A stretch of DNA of 20,561 bases. Source: a virus. Each line of letters begins with the position of its first letter. Within the stretch, counting starts at the first letter, position 1. The translations under genes and the position numbers were made by a program. The notes beneath the pieces were generated by a model. That model made no database searches. It was given only the letters and a program-made list of their open reading frames with translations, and had not been told where the DNA came from. Of the stretch, positions 5,311 to 11,392 are shown piece by piece. The stretch lies in the IMG/VR virus record IMGVR_UViG_3300042991_000129, positions 1-20,561 of that record. The stretch is one strand, 5' to 3'.

Positions 5311-5340
5311 GGTGTTTTTGATTAGTGATATTTTAGCTAT

Positions 5341-5363
5341 AAATAGAATGTAAAGTTCTATTT
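5341..5363. promoter_or_regulatory. 8-bp inverted repeat in the leftward leader, possible operator
   Basis: AAATAGAA (5341-5348), 7-base spacer TGTAAAG, TTCTATTT (5356-5363). It lies just downstream of the predicted start of the leftward promoter, where a bound repressor or an RNA hairpin would act. It is too AT-rich for a stable terminator. Confidence 0.45.
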
Positions 5364-5375
5364 GTAACTGTTAAA

Positions 5376-5404
5376 AGTATATCATAAAAACAACATAATT
5401 GCAA
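5376..5404 (-). promoter_or_regulatory. Main leftward sigma70-type promoter
   Basis: Minus strand: TTGCAA (5399-5404), 17-bp spacer, TATACT (5376-5381). The predicted start near 5369 gives a leader of about 60 nt before the ATG at 5310. This is the only good leftward promoter ahead of the whole run. Several inverted and direct repeats surround it. Confidence 0.65.
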
Positions 5405-5413
5405 GCGTTTGGC

Positions 5414-5458
5414 AAGACTTATTTTCAAATAGTAATTTGAAAACTGTAAGACTTATTT
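5414..5458. promoter_or_regulatory. 22-bp operator-like inverted repeat flanked by an 11-bp direct repeat
   Basis: TTTTCAAAT (5422-5430), AGTA, ATTTGAAAA (5435-5443) is a perfect 9-bp inverted repeat. Its flanks carry the direct repeat AAGACTTATTT at 5414-5424 and 5448-5458. The block begins 10 bp upstream of the leftward -35 box. AAGACTT recurs at 5510-5516 and, inverted, at 5761-5767. This looks like a regulator-binding array; no regulator gene is in the window. Confidence 0.5.
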
Positions 5459-5481
5459 ATTCAATCCTGCATTACCCTTTT

Positions 5482-5507
5482 AACTGTTGTCGCTTTCTCC
5501 AACAGTT
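5482..5507. repeat. 8-bp inverted repeat in the divergent control region
   Basis: AACTGTTG (5482-5489), a 10-base spacer, CAACAGTT (5500-5507). It could be a protein site or a weak transcript hairpin. Neither strand has a clean T-run after it, so I do not call it a terminator. Confidence 0.4.
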
Positions 5508-6057
5508 TAAAGACTTTTCTTTGTATTAGTTTCTTTTCTGTATTTATTAATATATATAGGCCAAATATTAATTAATATATATAATATATATAATATTTTT
5601 AATATATATTTTCACCAGTAATTTACTAGGAATTAATTATACAGAAAGAAAAATAAATAAAAAGAAAAACAGAATAATAGAAAAAAGCATATACCTGAAA
5701 GAAGACATTTTTTACTCAGTAAGAAAATACATATTCTTTCTTGCTGTAGAAATATTCTACAAGTCTTTACCCCTAGGGGGGTGTACACCAGCTTTTTCTT
5801 CCCCCCCTTCCTGCACATATCACATGGGTGTATTCGTTCATCTCACAAAATTCTCTATATTTCTATTTCAGTGGTAAACTTAGATATAAGGTATAGTGGG
5901 TATGATGTTATGTATAGAGACATAATGTAGCGTATTCTAAGATACCTAATTTAAGAGATTGTAATAAAGATGAGTGTTATATCATCTTGAAGTATATAGG
6001 AGGATATTTCACGATAAAAACAGTATAGATTTTGATATTGGCTTACATATAATAAGC
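5508..6057. other. Divergent control region: AT-rich core, purine tract, palindromes
   Basis: No convincing gene. 5545-5615 is almost pure A/T with repeated ATATATAA steps. 5640-5690 is a purine-dominated stretch with spaced A-tracts, likely curved DNA. 5745-5761 is a 7-bp inverted repeat (TGTAGAA, ATA, TTCTACA). 5770-5789 holds two adjoining perfect 10-bp palindromes, followed by C7 at 5801-5807. 5967-5988 is a 7-bp inverted repeat (AAGATGA, 8 bases, TCATCTT). GCTTA/TAAGC at 6041-6057 abuts the rightward -35 box. Together with the repeats nearer 5400 this is the main switch region of the genome. Confidence 0.5.
5770..5807. other. Adjacent GC palindromes, candidate packaging or cohesive-end site
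   Basis: CCCCTAGGGG (5770-5779) directly abuts GGTGTACACC (5780-5789). The six G residues at 5776-5781 can also pair with C7 at 5801-5807. The island stands out in an AT-rich region and lies about 310 bp upstream of the small terminase gene, where cos sites commonly lie in cos-terS-terL-portal genomes. It could instead be an operator pair. The assignment is positional inference. Confidence 0.3.
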
Positions 6058-6086
6058 TTGACTTATAAAATGATAAGGTGTATAAT
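6058..6086 (+). promoter_or_regulatory. Rightward sigma70-type promoter of the packaging/head genes
   Basis: TTGACT (6058-6063), 17-bp spacer, TATAAT (6081-6086). The predicted start near 6093 leaves a leader of about 23 nt before the ATG at 6116. No Shine-Dalgarno is present. Confidence 0.75.
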
Positions 6087-6115
6087 GTTATTGTGATATA
6101 AATAAGTTTTATTAT

Positions 6116-6892
6116 ATGGAAGAGAGTGCAATAAGGGACAAGGAGGAGAAGGGGAGGAAGCGTTTTTATACCAGAGCAATGACTGTGAGTGAGAAGATGA
6201 AGTTGGGTAGAATGAGGAATAAGGCAGAGGTGTTGGGGTTACCTATAGAGGAGTTGGAGAGGTACAGTATTTTTGCACCTGAGTTGGAAGCCAGAGCGTT
6301 TGTGGACAAGCTGGTAGAGAATAATGGTGAAGTGGTGAAGACTATGAGGCAGTTATATCCTACATTGAAGCAGCAAGGAGCAGTGTATGTGATGAAGAAG
6401 GGGTTGGAGTTATGTGAAGCATTGAGAGTTAAAGAGTTGATAAAGGAGGCACTTGACAAAAAGAGTATAAGTGTTGAAAGTATAGTTAGTAAGATATTGG
6501 AGATTAGTAAGAGTGCTAAGCGGGACAGTGATAAGTTGAGAGCATTGGAGTTGCTTGGAAAATTTAAGAATATGTTTAATGATGGTATGGGTGGTAATAA
6601 AGTAGAATACAATTTAAATATTAGTGAAGATGCAGCAAGAAGATTACTTGAGCGTAGAACGAGATACGACATTGGACAAGCAGGACGTTTCAATGGAGGA
6701 AGCACGTGCGATGTTATCAATGGCGAGGAAGTCGTTGATGGATTATGCGATAGTGATGCAGAAAGATTACAGACCGAATTGGCATCACGAGATAATGGCG
6801 AAGAGGTTGGAGGACGTGGCATTGGGGAAGACGAAGAGGTTGATGTTGTTCATGCCTCCGAGGCACGGGAAGACGGAAATAGCGACAGTTAA
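6116..6892 (+). CDS. terS: Terminase small subunit, with long C-terminal overlap on terL
   Basis: ATG at 6116, leader AAATAAGTTTTATTAT. The TerS binds the packaging start site and hands DNA to the large subunit. Residues about 58-100 look like the HTH DNA-binding part. Residues 120-155 (SIVSKILEISKSAKRDSDK, then LRALELLGKFKNMF) match the assembly segment typical of phage TerS proteins, and LNISEDAARRLLERR (about 167-181) looks like the usual TerL-contacting end. A normal protein would stop there. Instead the frame stays open for about 77 more residues, which are acidic, Gly/Asp/Glu-rich and out of frame with the start of terL. The extension may be a true overprinted tail or an accident. Lys codons are mainly AAG, unlike most later genes. 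Confidence 0.82.
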   Translation: MEESAIRDKEEKGRKRFYTRAMTVSEKMKLGRMRNKAEVLGLPIEELERYSIFAPELEARAFVDKLVENNGEVVKTMRQLYPTLKQQGAVYVMKKGLELCEALRVKELIKEALDKKSISVESIVSKILEISKSAKRDSDKLRALELLGKFKNMFNDGMGGNKVEYNLNISEDAARRLLERRTRYDIGQAGRFNGGSTCDVINGEEVVDGLCDSDAERLQTELASRDNGEEVGGRGIGEDEEVDVVHASEAREDGNSDS

Positions 6893-8180
6893 GTTTCCGG
6901 CATGGTATTTAGGTAGGAATATTGACAAAGAAGTGATTTGTTGTTCTTATAGTGCTGACTTAGCTGAGGAGTTTGGTAGAAAGGCTAGAGCGTGTGTAGC
7001 GGATGAGTTACATGGTGCGATATTTCCTGACTGTAGTTTACAGACTGGTAGTAAGAGTGCTACGAACTGGAAGGTTAGTAGTAGAGGTGGGTTTACGGCT
7101 ACTGGAGTTGGTGGTGCAATTACAGGTAAGGGGGCTAATGTATTGATTATTGATGACCCGATTAAGAACAGAGAGGAGGCTGAGTCGGAGACGTATAGAA
7201 AGAGGGTATGGGACTGGTATACATCAACGGCTTTTACCAGGTTGGAGAAAGATGGTGCGATTATTTTAATTATGACACGTTGGCATGATGATGATTTAGC
7301 TGGTAGATTATTGGCATTAGAGGGTGAGAGAGGATATGCGTATGATAAGAAGGTGGGTAAGTGGGTTAAGGGTCGTGCCACTAGAAAGGACATGAAGGAT
7401 GGGAAGTGGGATGTAATTAGATTTCCTGCTATAGCGACAGAGCACGAACAGTTTAGAAAGCAGGGTGAGGCTTTATGGCCTGATAAGTATGATATAAATG
7501 CTTTAGAGGATATTAAAAGAGCAGTGGGTATGAGGGACTGGGGTGCACTTTTTCAGCAAGACCCGGTAACGGAAGAAGGTGCAGATTTTAAAAGTGAATG
7601 GTTTAAGTATTGGCAAGAAATACCTAAAGGTGTTAGATATATTACTACAGTGGATTTAGCAATTAGTCAGAAAGAAAGTGCAGACGACTCGGTAGTAATG
7701 ACGGTCGCTTTTGACGCACATGATAATCTGTATATAGTAGATTATAAAAACTGGAAAGCAAATCCTAGTGAAGTTATAGATGAAATCTACAACCACTACA
7801 ACAAATATCATGGCTATATAGGAATTGAAAGCGTAGGTTATCAGCAATCACTATTCCACTACTTGAGATTAGCTGGACATTCCAGAGGTCAGTATTTACC
7901 AGTAGAAGAAATAAGAACAAGGTCAGATAAAGAAAGTAAAATCAGAGGACTGATACCATTCTATACGAATGGAAAAATCTATCATGATAAAAATAACTGT
8001 CAAGAATTAGAAGACCAGTTAAAGCGCTTTCCTAGTGGTAAACATGATGACATTATTGATGCACTTGCTATGAGCTTAGGCATGCTGCGCAGACCGCAAA
8101 TATATTCAGATATGAAAAAAGACCTAACACAAGAAATTGGTATTAAGTATGGATTAGATGGTAAACCATATATTTCCTAA
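6630..8180 (+). CDS. terL: Terminase large subunit (ATPase and nuclease)
   Basis: The packaging motor. Start taken as ATG 6630; GTG 6624 and ATG 6693 (MEEARAML) are alternatives, and homology seems to begin near 6693. Numbered from 6624: Walker A PPRHGKTE at about 78-85, Walker B VLIIDDP at about 173-179, coupling motif TRWHDDDL at about 218-225. The RNase H-like nuclease acids are D344 (TTVDLA), E402 (IGIESVG) and D479 (KHDDIIDAL). All are intact. It overlaps terS by about 200-260 bp, past the P-loop. Codon choice changes sharply near 7570: Lys is mostly AAG before and AAA after, at about the junction of the ATPase and nuclease domains. Identification is firm; the start is not. Confidence 0.93.
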   Translation: MQQEDYLSVERDTTLDKQDVSMEEARAMLSMARKSLMDYAIVMQKDYRPNWHHEIMAKRLEDVALGKTKRLMLFMPPRHGKTEIATVKFPAWYLGRNIDKEVICCSYSADLAEEFGRKARACVADELHGAIFPDCSLQTGSKSATNWKVSSRGGFTATGVGGAITGKGANVLIIDDPIKNREEAESETYRKRVWDWYTSTAFTRLEKDGAIILIMTRWHDDDLAGRLLALEGERGYAYDKKVGKWVKGRATRKDMKDGKWDVIRFPAIATEHEQFRKQGEALWPDKYDINALEDIKRAVGMRDWGALFQQDPVTEEGADFKSEWFKYWQEIPKGVRYITTVDLAISQKESADDSVVMTVAFDAHDNLYIVDYKNWKANPSEVIDEIYNHYNKYHGYIGIESVGYQQSLFHYLRLAGHSRGQYLPVEEIRTRSDKESKIRGLIPFYTNGKIYHDKNNCQELEDQLKRFPSGKHDDIIDALAMSLGMLRRPQIYSDMKKDLTQEIGIKYGLDGKPYIS

Positions 8181-8183
8181 TAT

Positions 8184-8212
8184 TTGACATATTATTAAAT
8201 ATATGTTATATT
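8184..8212 (+). promoter_or_regulatory. Rightward sigma70-type promoter into the non-coding island
   Basis: TTGACA (8184-8189), 17-bp spacer, TATATT (8207-8212), 4 bp after the terL stop. The predicted start is near 8219. No gene follows for more than 500 bp, so it should make a non-coding RNA or a long leader. Confidence 0.6.
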
Positions 8213-8218
8213 TTAAGT

Positions 8219-8375
8219 GCCTAGATATTATATATATTATATAATTACTCTACCCCCGAAGAGCTTCCCCCCTATAGTCCCCCCTTCATTTTTTCATAAA
8301 TAAGATATAAGAAACTATAGGCATTTGCTTGCTTCCTTTACTGTAGCCATTTAATTGTAAATGAACGGTTTTTTT
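8219..8375 (+). ncRNA. Candidate rightward small RNA, about 157 nt
   Basis: Bounded by the promoter at 8184-8212 and the T7-tailed hairpin at 8348-8375. A perfect 8-bp inverted repeat, CCTATAGT (8271-8278) and ACTATAGG (8314-8321), can form a helix. The RNA is C-rich: C5 at 8253, C6 at 8267 and C6 at 8279. No ORF of note. Existence is inferred from promoter, structure and lack of coding; the class is not recognised. It could instead be the antisense partner of the leftward RNA. Confidence 0.35.
8348..8375 (+). terminator. Weak hairpin plus T7 run
   Basis: CATTTA (8348-8353), loop ATTG, TAAATG (8358-8363), then AACGG and seven T residues (8369-8375). The AT-rich stem makes it a weak intrinsic terminator, placed to end the transcript from 8219. 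Confidence 0.4.
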
Positions 8376-8379
8376 AAGT

Positions 8380-8610
8380 ATACTTTCTCTACCCCCTTCT
8401 ATCGGCACCTTGCTTCCCGCTAAAGTTGTCTCTTTTTATCGGTTGACAACCCCTATATTTTAGCATGGGGTTTTCCTGGTCTTTACTGGTGCAATTGACT
8501 AGACCCCGTTTACTTTTCCGTTCGGAATGATGCCTTAGCGTAGCCCATATTAGCGTGGAGCGTCAGGCATTCCTCTGACAGAGTATCGCTCGTAAAGTAA
8601 CTCACTTTAC
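8380..8610 (-). ncRNA. Candidate leftward structured RNA, GC-enriched island
   Basis: The minus-strand promoter at 8617-8645 predicts a start at G8610, the first base of a perfect hairpin (GTAAAGT, GAGTT, ACTTTAC; 8592-8610). Next come GCTC (8588-8591) with GAGC (8558-8561), stacked on CTGAC/GTCAG (8575-8579 with 8562-8566). GGAATGCC in that loop can alternatively pair with GGCATCATTCC. Then AGACC/GGTCT (8478-8482 with 8501-8505), CCCC/GGGG (8450-8453 with 8467-8470) and GACAAC/GTTGTC (8425-8430 with 8445-8450). G+C is clearly higher than in flanking DNA and no ORF above about 15 codons was seen. The 3' end is not visible, so 8380 is only a boundary of convenience. I see no tmRNA, RNase P, tRNA or intron signature. 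Confidence 0.5.
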
Positions 8611-8616
8611 ACAATT

Positions 8617-8645
8617 ATTATACACTATTTTAACAAAAATATCAA
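8617..8645 (-). promoter_or_regulatory. Leftward sigma70-type promoter of the candidate structured RNA
   Basis: Minus strand: TTGATA (8640-8645), 17-bp spacer, TATAAT (8617-8622). Six bases after the -10 box comes G8610, which opens a 7-bp hairpin. The promoter points away from the adjacent coding gene and into the non-coding island. Confidence 0.65.
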
Positions 8646-8715
8646 GTATAAGCTCTTGAAGTAAATATAAAAATATGTTAAAATATACATTTATATATTA
8701 AATTATAAAATACTC

Positions 8716-8744
8716 TTGACTTTTGTAAAAAAAGAGAGTATAAT
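8716..8744 (+). promoter_or_regulatory. Rightward sigma70-type promoter of the portal/capsid unit
   Basis: TTGACT (8716-8721), 17-bp spacer, TATAAT (8739-8744). The -35 hexamer equals that of the terS promoter. The start near 8751 leaves about 24 nt before the GTG at 8775. Confidence 0.75.
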
Positions 8745-8774
8745 GTATGTGTAAAATAAACAATCTTCAAAGTA

Positions 8775-9038
8775 GTGTATAAAGAGATTCTAGAGCAGGC
8801 TATAGCCAATAGGCGACCTTATGACCATATTGGCTGGAGAGGGATTTGTACAAAATGTGGAATAGATTATAACATATTTGGTGAAGAAGTCAAGAAGAAG
8901 TATGGAGATACTTATAAGGATATGAAGAGTGTTGAGGTGAGGTGTAAGAGGACTGAGTGTAATGGGTTGGTGAAGGTACTTTACAAGATGAAAGAGGAGC
9001 GTGCTATACATTTGACTTCAATTGCACGCAGGAAATAG
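8775..9038 (+). CDS. Small zinc-finger-like protein before the portal gene, 87 aa
   Basis: The frame opens at GTG 8775; the next upstream in-frame codon of note is a stop at 8757-8759, and no ATG is available before residue 50. C25-x2-C28 (CTKCGIDYNIF) and C57-x4-C62 (CKRTEC) form a probable zinc site. The rest is basic with a helical N-terminus (YKEILEQAIANRRP). It directly follows its own promoter. Codons are mostly G-ending (AAG, GAG, AGG), like terS. The family is not recognised. The setting between terminase and portal is where HNH or zinc accessory packaging proteins sometimes lie, but no HNH motif is present. Confidence 0.65.
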   Translation: MYKEILEQAIANRRPYDHIGWRGICTKCGIDYNIFGEEVKKKYGDTYKDMKSVEVRCKRTECNGLVKVLYKMKEERAIHLTSIARRK

Positions 9039-9040
9039 CT

Positions 9041-9152
9041 TTATGTGGGCTTACGAAGTGCGGATTGATGTAAAAGTCACTGCAAATGTGGGGCAGGTAG
9101 GTCACAAAACTCTCCGAAAGGGGCAGGATGTAAAATTTCTAGCCCCACATAA
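9041..9152 (+). promoter_or_regulatory. Structured leader before the portal with two mutually exclusive helices
   Basis: GCCCCACATAA (9142-9152) can pair with ATGTGGGGC (9086-9094, perfect 9 bp) or with TTATGTGGG (9041-9049, 9 bp). The inner loop has CTCC-GAAA-GGGG (9112-9123), a GNRA-type hairpin. GATGTAAAA and GGGGCAGG each occur twice. Codons here (CTC, CGA, GCC, CGG) are rare elsewhere in the window. The portal frame is open through it from ATG 9043, so an N-terminal extension is the alternative. Confidence 0.4.
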
Positions 9153-9171
9153 GGTTATTTATAAAAATACT

Positions 9172-11016
9172 ATGGCAAAGATAAATGCTAATGTAAAGAG
9201 TAGAGCTATGCAGTGGCTACAGGACGTAAATAGTGAGTTTGATTCATTGACTAGCAGGCTGAGGCCTAAGTGGTATGATTGGTGGAGGCTGTATAGGGTA
9301 TTTGAGAATGAGCAGAGGTTACCTGGGCAGAGTAATATCTTTATACCTAAGGTTTTTGAAGTAATTGAGAAGAAAGTGCCGTCAATTGTTAAGCATAATC
9401 CTAAGTTTATTGTATCTGCTAGAGTAAATGAGGCTGCTGATGTAGTTGCTATTGCTCGTGAGACATTAGATTACTGGTGGTATTTGAATAAAATGCGTGC
9501 GGTTAGTGAAAAATTTGTAAAAGATGGATTTATTTTTGGTATTGCGTCATGGAAAGTTGATTGGAAGCAAGAATTTAAGAAGAAAATTGTTACAGAGAAT
9601 GGTTTAGATGAGGAGACTGGTGAAACTATTAGTAAAGAGGTAGAAGAATTGGAGGTTGTTAGTGAGCATCCTACTGCAAAAGTGGTTTCTATATTTGATT
9701 TTAAGATTGACCCTAGAGTTGAGACGTTTCAAGAGGGTGTTGGTATATTACATTTTATAAATGATGTACGTTGGGCGCAGTTATGGGACATGAAAGATGA
9801 TTATGATTTATCCGAATTGAAAGATGTTGATGTTGAATCATTAGATGCTGATATATCTACTACTCCTGAGAAGGAGGAGCAAGAGGATGACAGAGGAATT
9901 GAGTCTGGTGCTACAGAAATTGATAAGAATAGAATGACTATTTGTGATTTCTGGGGTTTATTCTCGCCTAGTGGGAAGCCAGAGGATGAGCAAGAATATC
10001 ATATTGTGGCTGTAGTTAGAGATGGCATGCCAGAATATGTTATTAAATGTGAAGTGAATGATTTAGGATTCAGACCATTTGTAAAATTTGCAGATAGAGT
10101 TGTAAATGGTGAGTTTTATGCTATTGGCGAGGTAGAGCCATTAGAAGGATTACAAATTGAATATAACAATATCCGAAATGCGAGAATGGACTTTAATAAT
10201 TCGGTTAATTATCCAGAGTGGATTTATAATCGCAACGCTAATATTAACCCTGCTCAACTTGTACATAAGCCGAACAACATTATACCAGTAGACTTACCTT
10301 TAGGGTCAGATGTTACATCTGTTTTAAGGCCATTAGATAAGCCTATTGCACCTGTCAGTGGTATAAATGAAGAGGCACAGATAAATAAAGATTTCCAAAC
10401 TGTTTCACAGACGATTGATTATACTGATAGAGGTGGTTCAAAAGGATTTACAAATACAGCTACTGGAATCCAGTCAAGAGATGCACAAATGAACGCACAG
10501 GTTTCTAATGTAGTAGACCATTTAGAGGATGCGATTTCTGAATTGGGAATGATGTGGCTTGCATTAGCTGATAAATTTGGTGAAGATAAAATAATGATAA
10601 GAAGAAAAAGAGCGGAAGAAGATTTTATGCAAGATGAAATACCATTAAGTGAAGTTGAAGATAAATTTACCGTAGTAGATAAATCTGTATTTACAGATGC
10701 TTTATTTAAATACGGTGTACAGGTAGAAGCTGGTTCTACTACTTATGGTTCAGCACAGGGTAAAGGACAGGATGCTGTAAACTTGGCTAATACTGCTGTT
10801 CAATTTGCTTCTATGGGTGTGCCAATTGACATGACTAGAATTTTCAAAGAATTGATAAAGGAGAACTATCATAAATCAAATCCAGAGGAATATATATTAC
10901 AGCAACAACCTCAGATGCCAGGACAGCCAGGTGGAAATCCAATGCCATCTAATCCTGCACAACCAGGTGGTAAAGCACTGTTACAGCCATCACAACCTAA
11001 TCAACAATTAGTATGA
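9172..11016 (+). CDS. Portal protein
   Basis: Forms the dodecameric ring at the capsid vertex through which DNA passes. Start taken as ATG 9172 (MAKINANVKSRAMQWL), preceded by TTTATAAAAATACT; this gives 614 aa. The frame is open further upstream to 9022. WYDWWRLYRVFENEQRLPGQ, then SNIFIPKVFEVIEKKVPSIV, is characteristic of P22-like or related large portals. Later come a GFRPFVKF region, EGLQIEYNNIRNARMDFNN and a Gln/Pro/Gly-rich tail. It lies directly after the terminase block and before the scaffold and coat genes, and overlaps the next gene by 4 bp (ATGA). Codon choice drifts from AAG/GAG at the 5' end to AAA/GAA at the 3' end. The role is clear from context and motifs; the start is moderately sure. 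Confidence 0.85.
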   Translation: MAKINANVKSRAMQWLQDVNSEFDSLTSRLRPKWYDWWRLYRVFENEQRLPGQSNIFIPKVFEVIEKKVPSIVKHNPKFIVSARVNEAADVVAIARETLDYWWYLNKMRAVSEKFVKDGFIFGIASWKVDWKQEFKKKIVTENGLDEETGETISKEVEELEVVSEHPTAKVVSIFDFKIDPRVETFQEGVGILHFINDVRWAQLWDMKDDYDLSELKDVDVESLDADISTTPEKEEQEDDRGIESGATEIDKNRMTICDFWGLFSPSGKPEDEQEYHIVAVVRDGMPEYVIKCEVNDLGFRPFVKFADRVVNGEFYAIGEVEPLEGLQIEYNNIRNARMDFNNSVNYPEWIYNRNANINPAQLVHKPNNIIPVDLPLGSDVTSVLRPLDKPIAPVSGINEEAQINKDFQTVSQTIDYTDRGGSKGFTNTATGIQSRDAQMNAQVSNVVDHLEDAISELGMMWLALADKFGEDKIMIRRKRAEEDFMQDEIPLSEVEDKFTVVDKSVFTDALFKYGVQVEAGSTTYGSAQGKGQDAVNLANTAVQFASMGVPIDMTRIFKELIKENYHKSNPEEYILQQQPQMPGQPGGNPMPSNPAQPGGKALLQPSQPNQQLV

Positions 11017-11315
11017 TTGGAATAGATAGATTAAAAGTATATTCAGAGAAAAGAACTAGAGAAAAGTATCTTGATAAAGAGTTACAGATTGAAGCTGATG
11101 AATTTATGCGTGAATTTGAAGCTGTTAAAGGTATGTTATCTACTCCAGGATGGAAGGTTGTAAGAAAGTATTTGACAAATTGTATTGATGTAAATAGAAA
11201 GCGACTTGATTTTATAGATTTAAAAAGTGAAGAAGCTTTAAGGATACAGGCAGAGATTACTGCATTTAAGACTGTACTATTTTTTATTGAAAGCAAGAAG
11301 GACTTTGACATCTAG
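11013..11315 (+). CDS. Small helical protein between portal and scaffold, 100 aa
   Basis: ATG at 11013 overlaps the portal stop (ATGA), so it is translationally coupled. Almost all helical and charged: KVYSEKRTREKYLDKELQIE, a central WKVVRKYLTNCIDVNRKRLD, and a helix ending in FFIESKKDF. I recognise no family. Genes in this slot in related gene orders are often small head-assembly or portal-accessory proteins, which is only inference here. A strong stem-loop follows its stop. Confidence 0.7.
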   Translation: MIGIDRLKVYSEKRTREKYLDKELQIEADEFMREFEAVKGMLSTPGWKVVRKYLTNCIDVNRKRLDFIDLKSEEALRIQAEITAFKTVLFFIESKKDFDI

Positions 11316-11322
11316 TAGTAGT

Positions 11323-11371
11323 TTTACCCGAGGTTATAGGTTTCCTGCTCTCACCTATAGCCTCAGGTAAA
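11323..11371 (+). terminator. 19-bp stem-loop after the portal pair
   Basis: Arms 11323-11341 and 11353-11371, loop 11342-11352. All positions pair except one C-A mismatch and one G-U. No T-run follows, so it is more likely an RNA processing, stability or attenuation hairpin than a full terminator. It separates the portal genes from the scaffold gene. Confidence 0.55.
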
Positions 11372-11392
11372 TCTATTACTTAACTTATTACT

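Noticed and set aside
5633-5818. 61-codon minus-strand frame ending in many Phe and Leu residues
   Set aside because: Arises from a C/T-rich stretch opposite a purine tract; no leader or neighbour support; it runs through the GC palindromes of the control region.
5990-6010. AGGAGG near 6000 as a ribosome binding site
   Set aside because: No ATG, GTG or TTG at a workable distance; the following frame stops at once.
6166-6822. Minus-strand 218-codon frame opposite terS
   Set aside because: Ser/Leu/Asn-rich shadow of the G-rich terS codons; no promoter or neighbours on that strand.
8443-8472. Plus-strand TTGACA inside the non-coding island
   Set aside because: The hexamer 17 bp later is TGGGGT; no usable -10 box.
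8380-8610. tmRNA, RNase P RNA, tRNA, group I or II intron, or hammerhead in the island
   Set aside because: No CCA or T-loop, no conserved RNase P or intron core, and no CUGANGA/GAAA hammerhead pair found by eye.
9022-9171. TTG or ATG 9043 extension of the portal
   Set aside because: TTG lies within the upstream gene and the codons are atypical. The ATG 9172 start gives a normal portal N-terminus. The extension is not fully excluded and is mentioned in the leader entry.
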